Source of the DNA: CADEEN01 sp035716845
GTDB taxonomy: Bacteria; Pseudomonadota; Gammaproteobacteria; Burkholderiales; Burkholderiaceae_C
Length of the DNA stretch: 56,741 bases
NCBI GenBank assembly: GCA_035716845.1
Contig: DASTJE010000144.1
Coordinates: 1-56,741, forward strand
Direction: 5' to 3'
Shown one piece after another: positions 27,677 through 36,731 of the stretch (position 1 is its first letter; each line of letters opens with the position of its first letter). The translations under genes were made by a program, and so were the position numbers. The notes under the pieces are model-generated. The model was not told where the DNA came from and made no database searches. It was given only the letters and a program-made list of their open reading frames with translations.

Positions 27677-28791
27677 CGGCGCCGCAGGCCGAGATGCCGC
27701 GCTGGATCGACCTGGTCGTCCTGCCACTGGTCAACCTGGGCCTGGCCTTCCTCGTCTCGGCGCTGGTGCTGCTGGCCATCGGCCAGAGCCCGCTGCAGGT
27801 GCTGGCGTTGCTCGTCAAGGGCGCGTTCGGCAGCAAGGCCGGCGTGAGCTACACGCTGTACTACGCCACCACCTTCGTTTTCACCGGGCTGGCGGTGGCG
27901 GTGGCCTACCACGCGGGGCTGTTCAACATCGGCGCGGAAGGGCAGGCCATGATGGGCGGGCTGGGCGCCGCGCTGGTGGGCCTCGCGCTCGGCCAGCAGG
28001 CCCCGGCGTGGATCGTGCTGCCGCTGATGGTGCTGGCGGCCATCGCCTTCGGCGTGCTGTGGGCTGCAGTGCCCGGAGCGCTGCAGGCCTGGCGCGGCAG
28101 CCACATCGTGATCAGCACGATCATGTTCAACTTCATCGCCTCGGCGATCCTCATCTACCTGCTGGTCAACGCGCTCAAGGAGCCGGGCAACATGTCGCCC
28201 GAGACGCGCGCCTTCGGTGCGGCGGCGCAACTGCCCGGCATGCACCAGATCCTCGGTGCACTGGGTCTGGCGTGGCCTCACACGCCGCTCAACGCCAGCG
28301 TGCTGCTCGCCGTGGCGGCCCTCGTCGCCGGCTGGGTGCTGCTGTGGCGTTCGCGGCCGGGCTACGCATTGCGCACGGTGGGGTTCTCGGCCGATGCCGC
28401 GCGCTACGCCGGCATCCGGCCGCAACGGCAGATCGTGCTGGCGATGGCGGTGTCCGGCGCTCTGGCGGGGCTGGTGGGCATCAACGAGATTGCCGGCGTG
28501 CACAACCGCCTGATTGCGGACTTCGTCGCCGGCGCCGGTTTCACCGGCATTGCGGTGGCGCTGATCGGGCGCAACCATCCCATCGGCATCGCGCTTGCCG
28601 CGCTGCTGTTCGGCGCGCTCCACCAGGGCGGCGCCGAGGTGGCGTTCGAGGTGCCGGGCTTCTCGCGCGACATGGTGTTCGCGCTGCAGGGCCTGATCGT
28701 GCTGTTCGCCGGCGCCATGGCCCAGGTGGCCGCGCCCTGGCTCGAACGCGCTTGGCGCACCCTGGCGCCGCGATCGGTCGCCCATGGATGA
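27673..28791 (+). CDS. Nucleoside ABC transporter permease 1
   Basis: Inner-membrane permease (372 aa) of the BPD_transp_2/YufP-like family. It has about nine hydrophobic segments, beginning VLPLVNLGLAFLVSALVLLA, and the family stretches YHAGLFNIGAEGQAMMGGLG and GSHIVISTIMFNFIASAIL. The late segment GAGFTGIAVALIGRNHPIG is the conserved coupling region. GTG at 27673 overlaps the ATPase stop by 4 nt; an ATG seven codons in is an alternative. It overlaps the next permease by 8 nt and should form a heterodimer with it. Confidence 0.94.
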
Positions 28792-29764
28792 GTTCGTCCT
28801 GGGCCTGGGCACCCTGGTCGCCTCGACGCTGCGGGTGGCCACGCCGCTCGTCCTGTGCGCCCTGGCGGGCACCCTGTCCGAGCGCTCGGGGGTGATCGAC
28901 CTCGGCCTCGAGGGCAAGATGCTGGCCACGGCGTTCTGCACGGCCAGCGTGGGCGTGGCCACCGGCTCGCTGGTGCTGGCGGTCGGCGCGGCGCTGGCGC
29001 TCGGTGTGGCGTTGTCGATGCTGCACGGCTTCGCCTGCGTGAGCCACCGGGGCGACCAGGTGGTGATGGGCATGGCGATCACGATGACGGCTGCCGGGCT
29101 GACCGCCGTGCTCGGCGCAGCCTGGTTCAAGCAGGGCGGGCAGACGCCGCCGATGCCCGAGGCGGTGCGGCTCGACGCGTGGTTTGCCGGGCTCGGCCCC
29201 GCCTTGGCGGGCCTGCCGCTGGCCGGCCCGGTGCTGGCCGGGTTCACCGGACACAGCGCGCTCGTCTACCTCGCGCTCGCGCTGGTGGGTGCCGTGTGGT
29301 GGCTGCTCTACCGCACGCGACTGGGCCTGCGCCTGCGCGCCACGGGTGAGAATCCGGCCATGGTCGATGCCGCGGGCGTGTCGGTGCTGCAGCTGCGCTA
29401 CCTGGCGTTGGCGGGCAACGGCGTGCTGGCGGCGCTGGCCGGCGCCTACCTGGTGCTGGCCCTGAACCCGCAGTTCCTGCCCCACATGACCGCCGGGCGC
29501 GGCTACATGGCGCTGGCGGCGATGATCTTCGGCAAGTGGCATCCGGTGGGCGCGCTCTGGGCCTGCCTGCTGTTCGGCTTCCTGGACGCGGTGTCGATCC
29601 GGCTGCAGGGCGCGTTGCTGCCGCACTGGCTCGGCGGTGGCGCGGTGCCGGTGCAGGCCATCCAGGCGCTGCCGTACGTATTGACGGTGGTGCTGCTGGC
29701 CGGATTCATCGGGCGCGCCGTGGCGCCGCGCGCGCTGGGCACCGCTTACGTGAAGGAGCGCTGA
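28784..29764 (+). CDS. Nucleoside ABC transporter permease 2
   Basis: Second inner-membrane permease (326 aa), of the YufQ-like type. The conserved opening LAGTLSERSGVIDLGLEGKM is clear, followed by repeated hydrophobic helices and the GRGYMALAAMIFGKWHPVGA segment near the C-terminus. ATG 28784 lies inside the end of permease 1 (8-nt overlap), and the stop shares one base with the cytidine deaminase start (TGATG). The tight packing implies coupled translation of transporter and enzyme. Confidence 0.94.
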   Translation: MDEFVLGLGTLVASTLRVATPLVLCALAGTLSERSGVIDLGLEGKMLATAFCTASVGVATGSLVLAVGAALALGVALSMLHGFACVSHRGDQVVMGMAITMTAAGLTAVLGAAWFKQGGQTPPMPEAVRLDAWFAGLGPALAGLPLAGPVLAGFTGHSALVYLALALVGAVWWLLYRTRLGLRLRATGENPAMVDAAGVSVLQLRYLALAGNGVLAALAGAYLVLALNPQFLPHMTAGRGYMALAAMIFGKWHPVGALWACLLFGFLDAVSIRLQGALLPHWLGGGAVPVQAIQALPYVLTVVLLAGFIGRAVAPRALGTAYVKER

Positions 29765-30174
29765 TGTCCGACCCCGTGCGCGAGCTCGATGCGTTGCTGG
29801 CGGCCGCGCGCGCGGTGCGCCGTCACGCCCACGCCCCGTACTCCAACTTCCACGTCGGCGCCGCCTTGCTCGACGACGCCGGGCGCATCCACGCCGGCTG
29901 CAATGTCGAGAACGCGGCCTATCCGCAAGGGCTGTGCGCCGAAGCGGGGGCCCTTGCGCGCATGGTGGCCGAGGGCGGCCGCGCGGTGCGCGCGGTGGTG
30001 GTGGTGGGCGAGGGCGAACGCCTGTGCACGCCCTGCGGCGGATGCCGCCAGAAGCTGCGCGAGTTCGCCGGCGACGAGGTGCCGGTGATCGTGGCCGACG
30101 ACCGGGTGGTGCGCGCGCGCTTCACGCTCGGCGAACTGCTGCCGGCCAGCTTCGGGCGGGAGCATCTGGCATGA
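29764..30174 (+). CDS. cdd: Cytidine deaminase
   Basis: Zn-dependent hydrolytic deamination of cytidine/deoxycytidine to uridine/deoxyuridine. At 136 aa it is the small, tetrameric type. Zinc ligands are all Cys: GLCAEAGAL (Cys and catalytic Glu) and CTPCGGCRQK. The N-terminal YSNFHVGAALLDDAGRIHAG and GCNVENAAYPQG segments are signatures. AAGGAG lies upstream of ATG 29764. It overlaps pnp by 4 nt. In this operon it would convert imported cytidine for phosphorolysis. Confidence 0.96.
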   Translation: MSDPVRELDALLAAARAVRRHAHAPYSNFHVGAALLDDAGRIHAGCNVENAAYPQGLCAEAGALARMVAEGGRAVRAVVVVGEGERLCTPCGGCRQKLREFAGDEVPVIVADDRVVRARFTLGELLPASFGREHLA

Positions 30175-31007
30175 GCGACGACGCCGTCGCCGACAGCGTG
30201 CGCACGATCGCGGCGCGTGCCCCCGGCCGCGCTCCGTCCGTCGCGGTGCTGCTCGGCTCCGGCTGGCAGCCCTTCCGCGGGGCCGTGAGCGACGCGGTGG
30301 ACATCGGCTACGGCGAGTTGCCGGCGTTTCCGGTGCTCGGCGTCGAGGGCCACGTCGGCGTGCTGACGCTGGGGCGCGTCGGGGGTGCCGAGGTGGCGGT
30401 GCTGGCCGGGCGCCAGCATGCGTACGAGGACGGGCGCGCCGATGCCATGAAGGGCGCCGTGCGCACGCTGGCCGCCCTGGGCGTGAAGACGCTGGTGCTG
30501 ACCAATGCCGCGGGCAGCCTCGACCCGTCCATGCCGACGGGCTCGCTGATGCTGCTGTCGGACCACCTGAACATCGCCCAGCGCACTCCGCTGCTTGGCG
30601 CGCCCGGTTCCTCGCGCTTCGTGGACCTGCGCGAGGCCTATGCGCCGGGGCTGCGCCTGCGCGCGCACGCGGCAGCTCAGGCGCTCGGCGAATCGCTGCA
30701 TGAGGGCGTGTACGCCTGGATGCTGGGGCCGCAGTTCGAGACGCCGGCCGAGATCCGCATGCTGCGCTGTCTGGGCGCCGACGCCGTGGGCATGAGCACG
30801 GTGCCGGAGACGATCCTGGCGCGGCACGCCGGCCTGCAGGTGCTCGCGCTGTCGCTGATCACCAACCTGGCCGCCGGCCTCGATGCCGAGCCGCTGAGCC
30901 ATGCCCAGACGCTGGCCGCCGCGCAGGCCGCCGGCGTGCGCGCGACGCGCCTGTTGCAGGCCCTCGTCCCCGCCCTGGCCGAGGCGCCGACCGAACACTG
31001 TTCCTGA
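30171..31007 (+). CDS. Purine nucleoside phosphorylase (trimeric, PNP/MTAP family)
   Basis: Phosphorolysis of purine (deoxy)nucleosides to base plus (deoxy)ribose 1-phosphate. It is 278 aa. The phosphate-binding LLGSGW and AGRQHAYEDG motifs, VLTNAAGSLDPSMPTGSLML, GPQFETPAEIRMLRCLGAD and the MSTVPE segment match the trimeric PNP class. Asn in LSLITNLAAGL lies where 6-oxopurine specificity is set, pointing to inosine/guanosine rather than adenosine. ATG overlaps the cdd stop by 4 nt. The next gene begins 15 bp on. Confidence 0.93.
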   Translation: MSDDAVADSVRTIAARAPGRAPSVAVLLGSGWQPFRGAVSDAVDIGYGELPAFPVLGVEGHVGVLTLGRVGGAEVAVLAGRQHAYEDGRADAMKGAVRTLAALGVKTLVLTNAAGSLDPSMPTGSLMLLSDHLNIAQRTPLLGAPGSSRFVDLREAYAPGLRLRAHAAAQALGESLHEGVYAWMLGPQFETPAEIRMLRCLGADAVGMSTVPETILARHAGLQVLALSLITNLAAGLDAEPLSHAQTLAAAQAAGVRATRLLQALVPALAEAPTEHCS

Positions 31008-31022
31008 AGAAGGAGGATGACC

Positions 31023-32636
31023 ATGAACCGACGTCTGTGCCTCGCGCTGCCCGCACTGGCCGCTCTGCTGGCCGGTTGTGCCTGGATGCCGTCCGAGCGG
31101 CCGCCGTTGAGGCTGACCGTGCTGCACACCAACGACCACCACGGCCGCTTCTGGGCCAATGAGAACGGCGAATACGGTCTGGCCGCGCGCAAGACCCTGG
31201 TCGAGCGCGTGCGCGCCGAGGTGGCTGCCGCGGGAGGCCATGTGCTGCTGCTCGACGGCGGCGACATCAACACCGGCGTGCCCGAGAGCGACCTGCAGGA
31301 CGCCGAGCCCGACTTCAAGGGCATGAACCTGCTGGGCTACGACGCGGCGGCGGTGGGCAACCACGAGTTCGACAAGCCGCTCGACGTGCTCGCCAAGCAG
31401 CGCCAATGGGCGCAGTTCCCGCTGCTGTCGGCCAACGTGTACCGCAGCGGCCAGCGCCTGTTCGAGCCATACCGCATCTTCGAGCGCGGGGGCTGGCGCA
31501 TCGCGGTGATGGGGCTGACCACCGAGGACACGGCGAAGATGGTGATGCCGGCCAACATCGTCGGCGTGGAGTTCCGCAAGGCGTCCGACGAGGCGGCCAG
31601 GCTGGTGCCCGAACTGCGCGCCAGGGCCGACATGGTGATCGCCGCGACCCACATGGGCCATTACGCCGACGGCAGGAGCGGGGTCAATGCGCCGGGTGAC
31701 GTGGAACTCGCGCGCGCGGTCAAGGGCCTCGACCTGATCGTCGGCGGCCACAGCCAGAACCCCGTGTGCATGAAGGCGGAGAACCAGCGCAACGACGCCT
31801 ACGTGCCCGGCCAGCCCTGTGCCCCCGACCGCCAGAACGGTGCCTGGATCGTGCAGGCCCACGAGTGGGGCAAGTACGTGGGCCGCGCCGACTTCGTGAT
31901 CCAGGCCGGCAAGGTCGAACTCGTGAAGTACCAGTTGCTGCCGGTCAACCTCAAGCAGCGCCAGGCCGACGGCAGCCGCAAGACCTACACCGACCCGATC
32001 CCGGAGGACCCGGGCGTGCGCGGCTTCCTGCAACCCTTCCAGGACAACGGACAGGCGCGCCTGACGCTGGCCGTGGGCGAGACGGTGGGCGTGTTCGACG
32101 GCGACCGCAGCCGGGTGCGCAGCCAGCCGACCAACCTCGGCGTCCTGGTGGCGCGCGCGATGATGGATCGCGCCGGCGCCGATCTCGCGATCATGAACGC
32201 CGGCGGCATCCGCGATTCGCTGCCCGCCGGCAAGGTCAGCTACCGCGACGTGCTCAAGGTCATGCCCTTCGCCAATCAGCTGTCGCTGGTGCGACTGTCG
32301 GGCGCGGAGCTGTCGACCTACCTGCAGGCGGTGGCGAAGATGACGGCGGGCTCGGGCGCCTTCCCGCAGACGGCAGGCGTGCAGATGGTGATCGAGGCGG
32401 GCGCGCTGAAGGAGGCGCAAGTGGGCGGGCAGCCGATCGATCCGAGACGCGAGTACCGGCTGGCGCTGCTGAACTTCACCGCCCAGGGCGGTGATGGCTA
32501 TCCGAGGCTGTCGACGCACCCGGGATACACCGACACCGGCTTCGTGGATGCCGACGTGCTGCGCGGCTTCATCGCGGCCCGCAGCCCGCTCAAGGCGAGC
32601 GACTTCGCACCGCCGCCCGACGTGGTGCGGCGCTGA
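31023..32636 (+). CDS. 5'-nucleotidase (UshA-like) lipoprotein
   Basis: Dephosphorylates nucleotides (and perhaps UDP-sugars) outside the cytoplasm, feeding nucleosides to the transporter. It is 537 aa. The N-terminus has a lipobox LLAGC with Cys19, so it is probably membrane-anchored. The metallophosphatase domain carries TNDHHGRF, LLDGGDINTG, GNHEFD, ATHMGHY and GGHSQ. The C-terminal substrate domain has MNAGGIRDSLPAGKVSYRD. The second ATG (31023) is preferred because AGGAGG ends 6 nt before it and abuts the first. Its stop shares a base with the deoC start. Confidence 0.92.
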   Translation: MNRRLCLALPALAALLAGCAWMPSERPPLRLTVLHTNDHHGRFWANENGEYGLAARKTLVERVRAEVAAAGGHVLLLDGGDINTGVPESDLQDAEPDFKGMNLLGYDAAAVGNHEFDKPLDVLAKQRQWAQFPLLSANVYRSGQRLFEPYRIFERGGWRIAVMGLTTEDTAKMVMPANIVGVEFRKASDEAARLVPELRARADMVIAATHMGHYADGRSGVNAPGDVELARAVKGLDLIVGGHSQNPVCMKAENQRNDAYVPGQPCAPDRQNGAWIVQAHEWGKYVGRADFVIQAGKVELVKYQLLPVNLKQRQADGSRKTYTDPIPEDPGVRGFLQPFQDNGQARLTLAVGETVGVFDGDRSRVRSQPTNLGVLVARAMMDRAGADLAIMNAGGIRDSLPAGKVSYRDVLKVMPFANQLSLVRLSGAELSTYLQAVAKMTAGSGAFPQTAGVQMVIEAGALKEAQVGGQPIDPRREYRLALLNFTAQGGDGYPRLSTHPGYTDTGFVDADVLRGFIAARSPLKASDFAPPPDVVRR

Positions 32637-33415
32637 TGGTCGAGCCGACGCACGACGCCGCCCGCCTGGTGCTGGCGTGCCTCGACCTCACGAGCCTGAA
32701 CGCGGACGACGACAACCGCTCGACGGCAGCCCTGGTGGCGCGCGCCCTCGACGCACGAGCCCGCTGGGGCTCGGCGCCGGCGGCGCTGTGCGTGTGGCCG
32801 CGCTTCGTGGCGACGGTGCGGGCCGCCCTGCCGGCCACCATCGCCGTGGCGGCGGTCGCCAACTTCCCGGAAGGCGGGCTCAACGTCGAGCGCGCCGTGC
32901 ACGATACGCGCACCATCGTCGAAGCCGGGGGCGACGAAGTCGACCTCGTGCTGCCCTGGCGCGCACTGCTGGACGGGGACGAGATCGGCGCGCGCCGCGT
33001 GGTGGCGGCGGTGCGCGCGGCCTGCCCCGGCCGCCGCCTGAAGCTGATCGTCGAATCAGGGGCGCTGCCCGACGCGGCAACGCTGCGCGCGGCGTGCCGC
33101 ATCGGCCTCGACGAAGGCGCCGACTTCCTCAAGACCAGCACCGGCAAGTGGGCGGTGGGCGCCACGTTGCCGGCCGCGCGCACGATGCTGGAGCAGATCG
33201 CCACGCATCCGCGCGCCGCGACGGTGGGCTTCAAGGCGGCCGGGGGCATCCGGCGCGTCGAGGAGGCGCTCGCGTACATCGGACTCGTGCGCGAGATCCT
33301 GGGGGCGTCGGCCCTCGCGCCGGCACGCCTGCGTTTCGGCGCCAGCGGCCTGCTCGACGACGTCGAGCGCACGCTCGGCGGCGGGGCGGCGAGACCGCCC
33401 GCTGGCGGCTACTGA
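32636..33415 (+). CDS. deoC: Deoxyribose-phosphate aldolase DeoC
   Basis: Cleaves 2-deoxyribose 5-phosphate to acetaldehyde and glyceraldehyde 3-phosphate, bringing DNA sugar into central metabolism. It is 259 aa. The Schiff-base Lys is Lys166 in DFLKTSTGKWAVGAT and the proton-relay Lys is Lys200 in VGFKAAGGIR; the positions are close to E. coli Lys167/Lys201. VDLVLPWRALLDGDE matches the family. TGATG overlap with the upstream stop indicates coupling; deoA starts 2 bp after its stop. Confidence 0.96.
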   Translation: MVEPTHDAARLVLACLDLTSLNADDDNRSTAALVARALDARARWGSAPAALCVWPRFVATVRAALPATIAVAAVANFPEGGLNVERAVHDTRTIVEAGGDEVDLVLPWRALLDGDEIGARRVVAAVRAACPGRRLKLIVESGALPDAATLRAACRIGLDEGADFLKTSTGKWAVGATLPAARTMLEQIATHPRAATVGFKAAGGIRRVEEALAYIGLVREILGASALAPARLRFGASGLLDDVERTLGGGAARPPAGGY

Positions 33416-33417
33416 GC

Positions 33418-34743
33418 ATGCTGGCCGCCGAGGTCATCCGCAGCAAGCGCGAGGGCCGGGCGCTCGACGTCGCCCAGATCGACGCGTTCGTGCGCGGCCT
33501 GGTCGACGGCAGTTGGAGCGAAGGCCAGGCGGCGGCACTGGCGATGGCCATCGTGTGGCGCGGCATGACCCGCGCCGAGTGCGCGGCGCTGACGCTGGCG
33601 ATGACACGCTCGGGCCAGGTGCTCGACTGGTCGCTTGCGCGCCTGGACGGGCCGATCGTCGACAAGCACTCCACCGGTGGCGTGGGCGACAAGGTGAGCC
33701 TGATGCTGGCGCCGCTGGTCGCGGCCTGCGGCGGTGTCGTGCCGATGGTCAGCGGGCGCGGCCTGGGGCACACCGGCGGCACGCTCGACAAGATGCAGTG
33801 CCTCGCGGGGTACCAGGTGAACCCCACGCGTGCCAGGCTCGAACGCGCCTTGCGCACGACCGGCTGCGCCATCGTCGGCGCCAGTGCCCGCATGGCGCCC
33901 GCCGACCGGCGCCTGTACGCCATCCGCGACGTCACGGCCACGGTCGAATCGGTGCCCCTGATCACGGCGAGCATCCTGTCGAAGAAGCTGGCTGCAGGGC
34001 TGGGGTCGCTGGTGCTCGACGTCAAGGTGGGCAATGGCGCCTTCTGCCCCGACCTCGGCACCGCGCGCCGCCTGGCACGCAGCCTGGTCGGCGTCGCGCG
34101 CGCGGCGGGCCTGCCCGCGGTGGCCTGCCTGTCGGACATGAACCAGGTGCTGGGACACACGGCCGGCAACGCACTCGAGATGCGAGAGGCGATCGACTTC
34201 CTCACCGCGCGCCGCCCGCGTGAGCCGCGGCTGGAGTCGCTGACGCTGGCGCTGGCCGGCGAGATGCTGACACTGGCCGGCCTGGCGCAAGACGCCCGCA
34301 CCGGAGCGGCCCTTGCGCACTCGGCGCTCGACAGCGGCGCCGCCGCCGAACGCTTCGCCGCCATGGTGCGCGCGCTGGGCGGCCCGGCCGACGTGCTGTC
34401 CGCACGCTTCGCGGGCTTGCCGCGCGCGCCGGTCGTGCAGGCGCTCGCAGCGCCGCACGACGGCGTCGTGCGGACGATGGACACGCGCGGCCTCGGGCTC
34501 GCGGTGGTGGAACTGGGGGGCGGGCGGCGCCGCGCCGCCGATGCGATCGACCCGCGGGTGGGGCTGAGCGACGTGCTGCCGCTGGGCACTCGCGTGGCGC
34601 GCGGTCAGGCGCTGCTGCGCGTGCACGCCGCCACGCGGGCGCAGGCCGCGGCGGCCTGCGCGAGGATGGCTCAACTCGTCACCGTGGGCGAGCCGGCGGC
34701 ACCATCGGGCCCGATCTTGATCGAGCGCATTGCGCGCGGGTAA
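33418..34743 (+). CDS. deoA: Thymidine phosphorylase DeoA
   Basis: Phosphorolysis of thymidine/deoxyuridine to base and deoxyribose 1-phosphate. It is 441 aa. The signature VDKHSTGGVGDKVSLMLAPL, the GRGLGHTGGTLDKMQ loop, LITASILSKKLAAGLGSLVL and DVKVGNGAF are all present. The C-terminal domain is of the pyrimidine phosphorylase type. The start ATG 33418 is the first after the deoC stop. It ends the nucleoside operon. No phosphopentomutase (deoB) is present, so that step must be encoded elsewhere. Confidence 0.96.
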   Translation: MLAAEVIRSKREGRALDVAQIDAFVRGLVDGSWSEGQAAALAMAIVWRGMTRAECAALTLAMTRSGQVLDWSLARLDGPIVDKHSTGGVGDKVSLMLAPLVAACGGVVPMVSGRGLGHTGGTLDKMQCLAGYQVNPTRARLERALRTTGCAIVGASARMAPADRRLYAIRDVTATVESVPLITASILSKKLAAGLGSLVLDVKVGNGAFCPDLGTARRLARSLVGVARAAGLPAVACLSDMNQVLGHTAGNALEMREAIDFLTARRPREPRLESLTLALAGEMLTLAGLAQDARTGAALAHSALDSGAAAERFAAMVRALGGPADVLSARFAGLPRAPVVQALAAPHDGVVRTMDTRGLGLAVVELGGGRRRAADAIDPRVGLSDVLPLGTRVARGQALLRVHAATRAQAAAACARMAQLVTVGEPAAPSGPILIERIARG

Positions 34744-34774
34744 ACCCGCCCGGAAGGCCCGCCGAGGCGCCTCC

Positions 34775-34780
34775 TAGAAT
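34775..34780 (+). promoter_or_regulatory. TAGAAT -10 candidate for phaR
   Basis: TAGAAT sits 25 bp before the phaR GTG, giving a leader of about 18 nt. The -35 position has no match to TTGACA. It resembles TAGAAT boxes before ispD, ratA, icd, clpS and lysC. Confidence 0.4.
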
Positions 34781-34804
34781 CGTCGAGCCACCCCTATCCG
34801 TGCA

Positions 34805-35323
34805 GTGACCGACGCCATGCCGAACGCCCGCCGCGGCCCTTCCAAGCCGGCCGCCGATGCCGCCGAGCCGCGCGTGCGTGTGCTCAAGAAGTACCCGAAC
34901 CGCCGCCTGTACGACACGCAGGACAGCAGCTACATCACGCTGGCCGACGTCAAGCGGATGGTGCTCGACGGCGCGCCTTTCGAGGTGCGGGACGCCAAGA
35001 GCGGCGAGGACCTGACGCGCAGCATCCTGCTGCAGATCATCCTCGAGGAGGAGAGCGCCGGCGTGCCGATGTTCTCGACCGAGACGCTGGCGCAGATCAT
35101 CCGCTTCTACGGGCACGCGATGCAGGGTTTCATGGGAACGATGCTCGAGCAGAACATGAAGGCGATGGCCGAGATGCAGTCGCGCATGCTGGGCGGTGCG
35201 GCGCCGCAGGTGGGCATGCCGCCGCTGGTGAGCAGCTACCTGGAGCAGTCGCAGAAGCTGATGGCCCAGATGCAGGAACAGGCCGGTGCGCTGTTCCCGG
35301 GCTTCGCGCCGCCGAAGAAGTAG
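34805..35323 (+). CDS. phaR: Polyhydroxyalkanoate synthesis repressor PhaR
   Basis: DNA- and PHB-binding repressor that controls phasin and PHB genes. It is 172 aa. The N-terminal DNA-binding domain KKYPNRRLYDTQDSSYITLA and the following VKRMVLDGAPFEV are diagnostic. The PHB-accumulation domain follows (GVPMFSTETLAQIIRFYGHA), and a Met-rich amphipathic tail (MLEQNMKAMAEMQSRM) fits granule binding. The start is GTG 34805 or ATG 34817. No phaC is nearby, but bdhA is in the same window. Confidence 0.94.
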   Translation: MTDAMPNARRGPSKPAADAAEPRVRVLKKYPNRRLYDTQDSSYITLADVKRMVLDGAPFEVRDAKSGEDLTRSILLQIILEEESAGVPMFSTETLAQIIRFYGHAMQGFMGTMLEQNMKAMAEMQSRMLGGAAPQVGMPPLVSSYLEQSQKLMAQMQEQAGALFPGFAPPKK

Positions 35324-35336
35324 CGCGCCACCCGAT

Positions 35337-35351
35337 GCGGGACAATCCCGC
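35337..35351 (+). promoter_or_regulatory. GACAAT -10 inside an inverted repeat before rimO
   Basis: GCGGGA-CAA-TCCCGC is a perfect inverted repeat enclosing GACAAT (35341-35346). Initiation 7 nt later falls about 2 nt before the rimO ATG (35355) with no ribosome site between. The layout matches the dyad before hrpA. Confidence 0.4.
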
Positions 35352-35354
35352 GCC

Positions 35355-36731
35355 ATGAGTTCAGATGCCGTTGCGCCCGCGCCGAAGGTGGGCTTCGTCT
35401 CGCTGGGCTGCCCCAAGGCCCTGACCGATTCGGAGCTGATCCTGACCCAGCTCTCCGCCGAGGGCTACGCCACTTCCAAGAGCTTCGCCGGCGCGGACCT
35501 GGTGATCGTCAACACCTGCGGCTTCATCGACGATGCCGTGAAGGAAAGCCTCGATGCGATCGGCGAGGCGCTGGCCGAGAACGGCAAGGTCATCGTCACC
35601 GGCTGCCTGGGCGCGCGCGCCGGCGACGGCGGCGGCAACCTGGTGCGGCAGGTGCACCCGAAGGTGCTGGCCGTGACGGGGCCGCACGCCACCGCCGAAG
35701 TGATGGACGCGGTGCACACGCACCTGCCCAAGCCGCACGATCCGTTCGTGGACCTGGTGCCGGCCCAGGGCATCAAGCTCACGCCGCGCCACTATGCCTA
35801 CCTGAAGATCAGCGAGGGTTGCAACCACCGCTGCACCTTCTGCATCATCCCCTCGATGCGCGGCGACCTGGTGTCGCGGCCGGTCGGCGATGTGCTGGGC
35901 GAGGCGCAGCGCCTGTTCGAGTCGGGCGTGAAGGAACTGCTGGTGGTGAGCCAGGACACCAGCGCGTACGGGGTCGATGTCAGGTACCGCACCGGCTTCT
36001 GGAATGGCCAGCCGGTGAAGACACGCATGGTCGAACTGTGCGATCGGCTAGGCGAGCTCGCCCACGCGCATGGCGCCTGGGTACGGCTGCATTACGTGTA
36101 CCCGTATCCGCATGTCGACGAGGTGTTGCCGCTGATGGCCAGCGCTCGGGTGCTGCCGTACCTCGACGTGCCGTTCCAGCACTCGCACCCCGACGTGTTG
36201 CGGCGCATGAAGCGCCCCGCCAGCGGCGAGCGCAATCTCGAGCGCCTCGAGGCCTGGCGTGCGGCCTGCCCCGAGCTGGTGGTCCGCAGCACCTTCATCG
36301 CCGGATTCCCGGGCGAGACCGAGGCCGAGTTCGAGCACCTGCTGCAGTTCGTTCGCGACGCCGGCATCGACCGCGCCGGCTGCTTCGCCTATTCCCCGGT
36401 GGCCGGCGCCGCGGCCAACGAGCTGCCCGGCGCCGTGCCCGCCGAAGTCCGCGAGGAGCGGCGCGCGCGCTTCATGGCGGTGGCCGAGGAGGTGTCGGTG
36501 GCGCGCCTGCGGCGGCGCATCGGCGCCACGATGCAGGTGCTGGTGGACCATGCGCCGGCCCTGGGCCGGCAAGGCGGGGTGGGGCGCAGCTATGCGGACG
36601 CGCCGGAGATCGACGGCGTCGTGCGGCTGTTGCCGCCGTCGCGCGCCAGCCGGCAATTGAAGGTCGGCGAGTTCGCTCGTGCGCGCATCGTCGCGGTCGA
36701 AGGCCATGACCTGATCGGAGAGGCGCTGTGA
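35355..36731 (+). CDS. rimO: Ribosomal protein S12 methylthiotransferase RimO
   Basis: Radical-SAM enzyme that methylthiolates the conserved Asp of ribosomal protein S12. It is 458 aa. The N-terminal UPF0004 cluster uses Cys19, Cys55 and Cys84. The radical-SAM cluster is C156-x3-C160-x2-C163 in EGCNHRCTFCIIPSMRGDL. A C-terminal TRAM domain ends with VGEFARARIVAVEGHDL. SLGCPKALTDSE distinguishes RimO from MiaB. The start is the internal ATG 35355, just after a -10-like dyad. The stop overlaps metC (GTGA). Confidence 0.95.
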   Translation: MSSDAVAPAPKVGFVSLGCPKALTDSELILTQLSAEGYATSKSFAGADLVIVNTCGFIDDAVKESLDAIGEALAENGKVIVTGCLGARAGDGGGNLVRQVHPKVLAVTGPHATAEVMDAVHTHLPKPHDPFVDLVPAQGIKLTPRHYAYLKISEGCNHRCTFCIIPSMRGDLVSRPVGDVLGEAQRLFESGVKELLVVSQDTSAYGVDVRYRTGFWNGQPVKTRMVELCDRLGELAHAHGAWVRLHYVYPYPHVDEVLPLMASARVLPYLDVPFQHSHPDVLRRMKRPASGERNLERLEAWRAACPELVVRSTFIAGFPGETEAEFEHLLQFVRDAGIDRAGCFAYSPVAGAAANELPGAVPAEVREERRARFMAVAEEVSVARLRRRIGATMQVLVDHAPALGRQGGVGRSYADAPEIDGVVRLLPPSRASRQLKVGEFARARIVAVEGHDLIGEAL

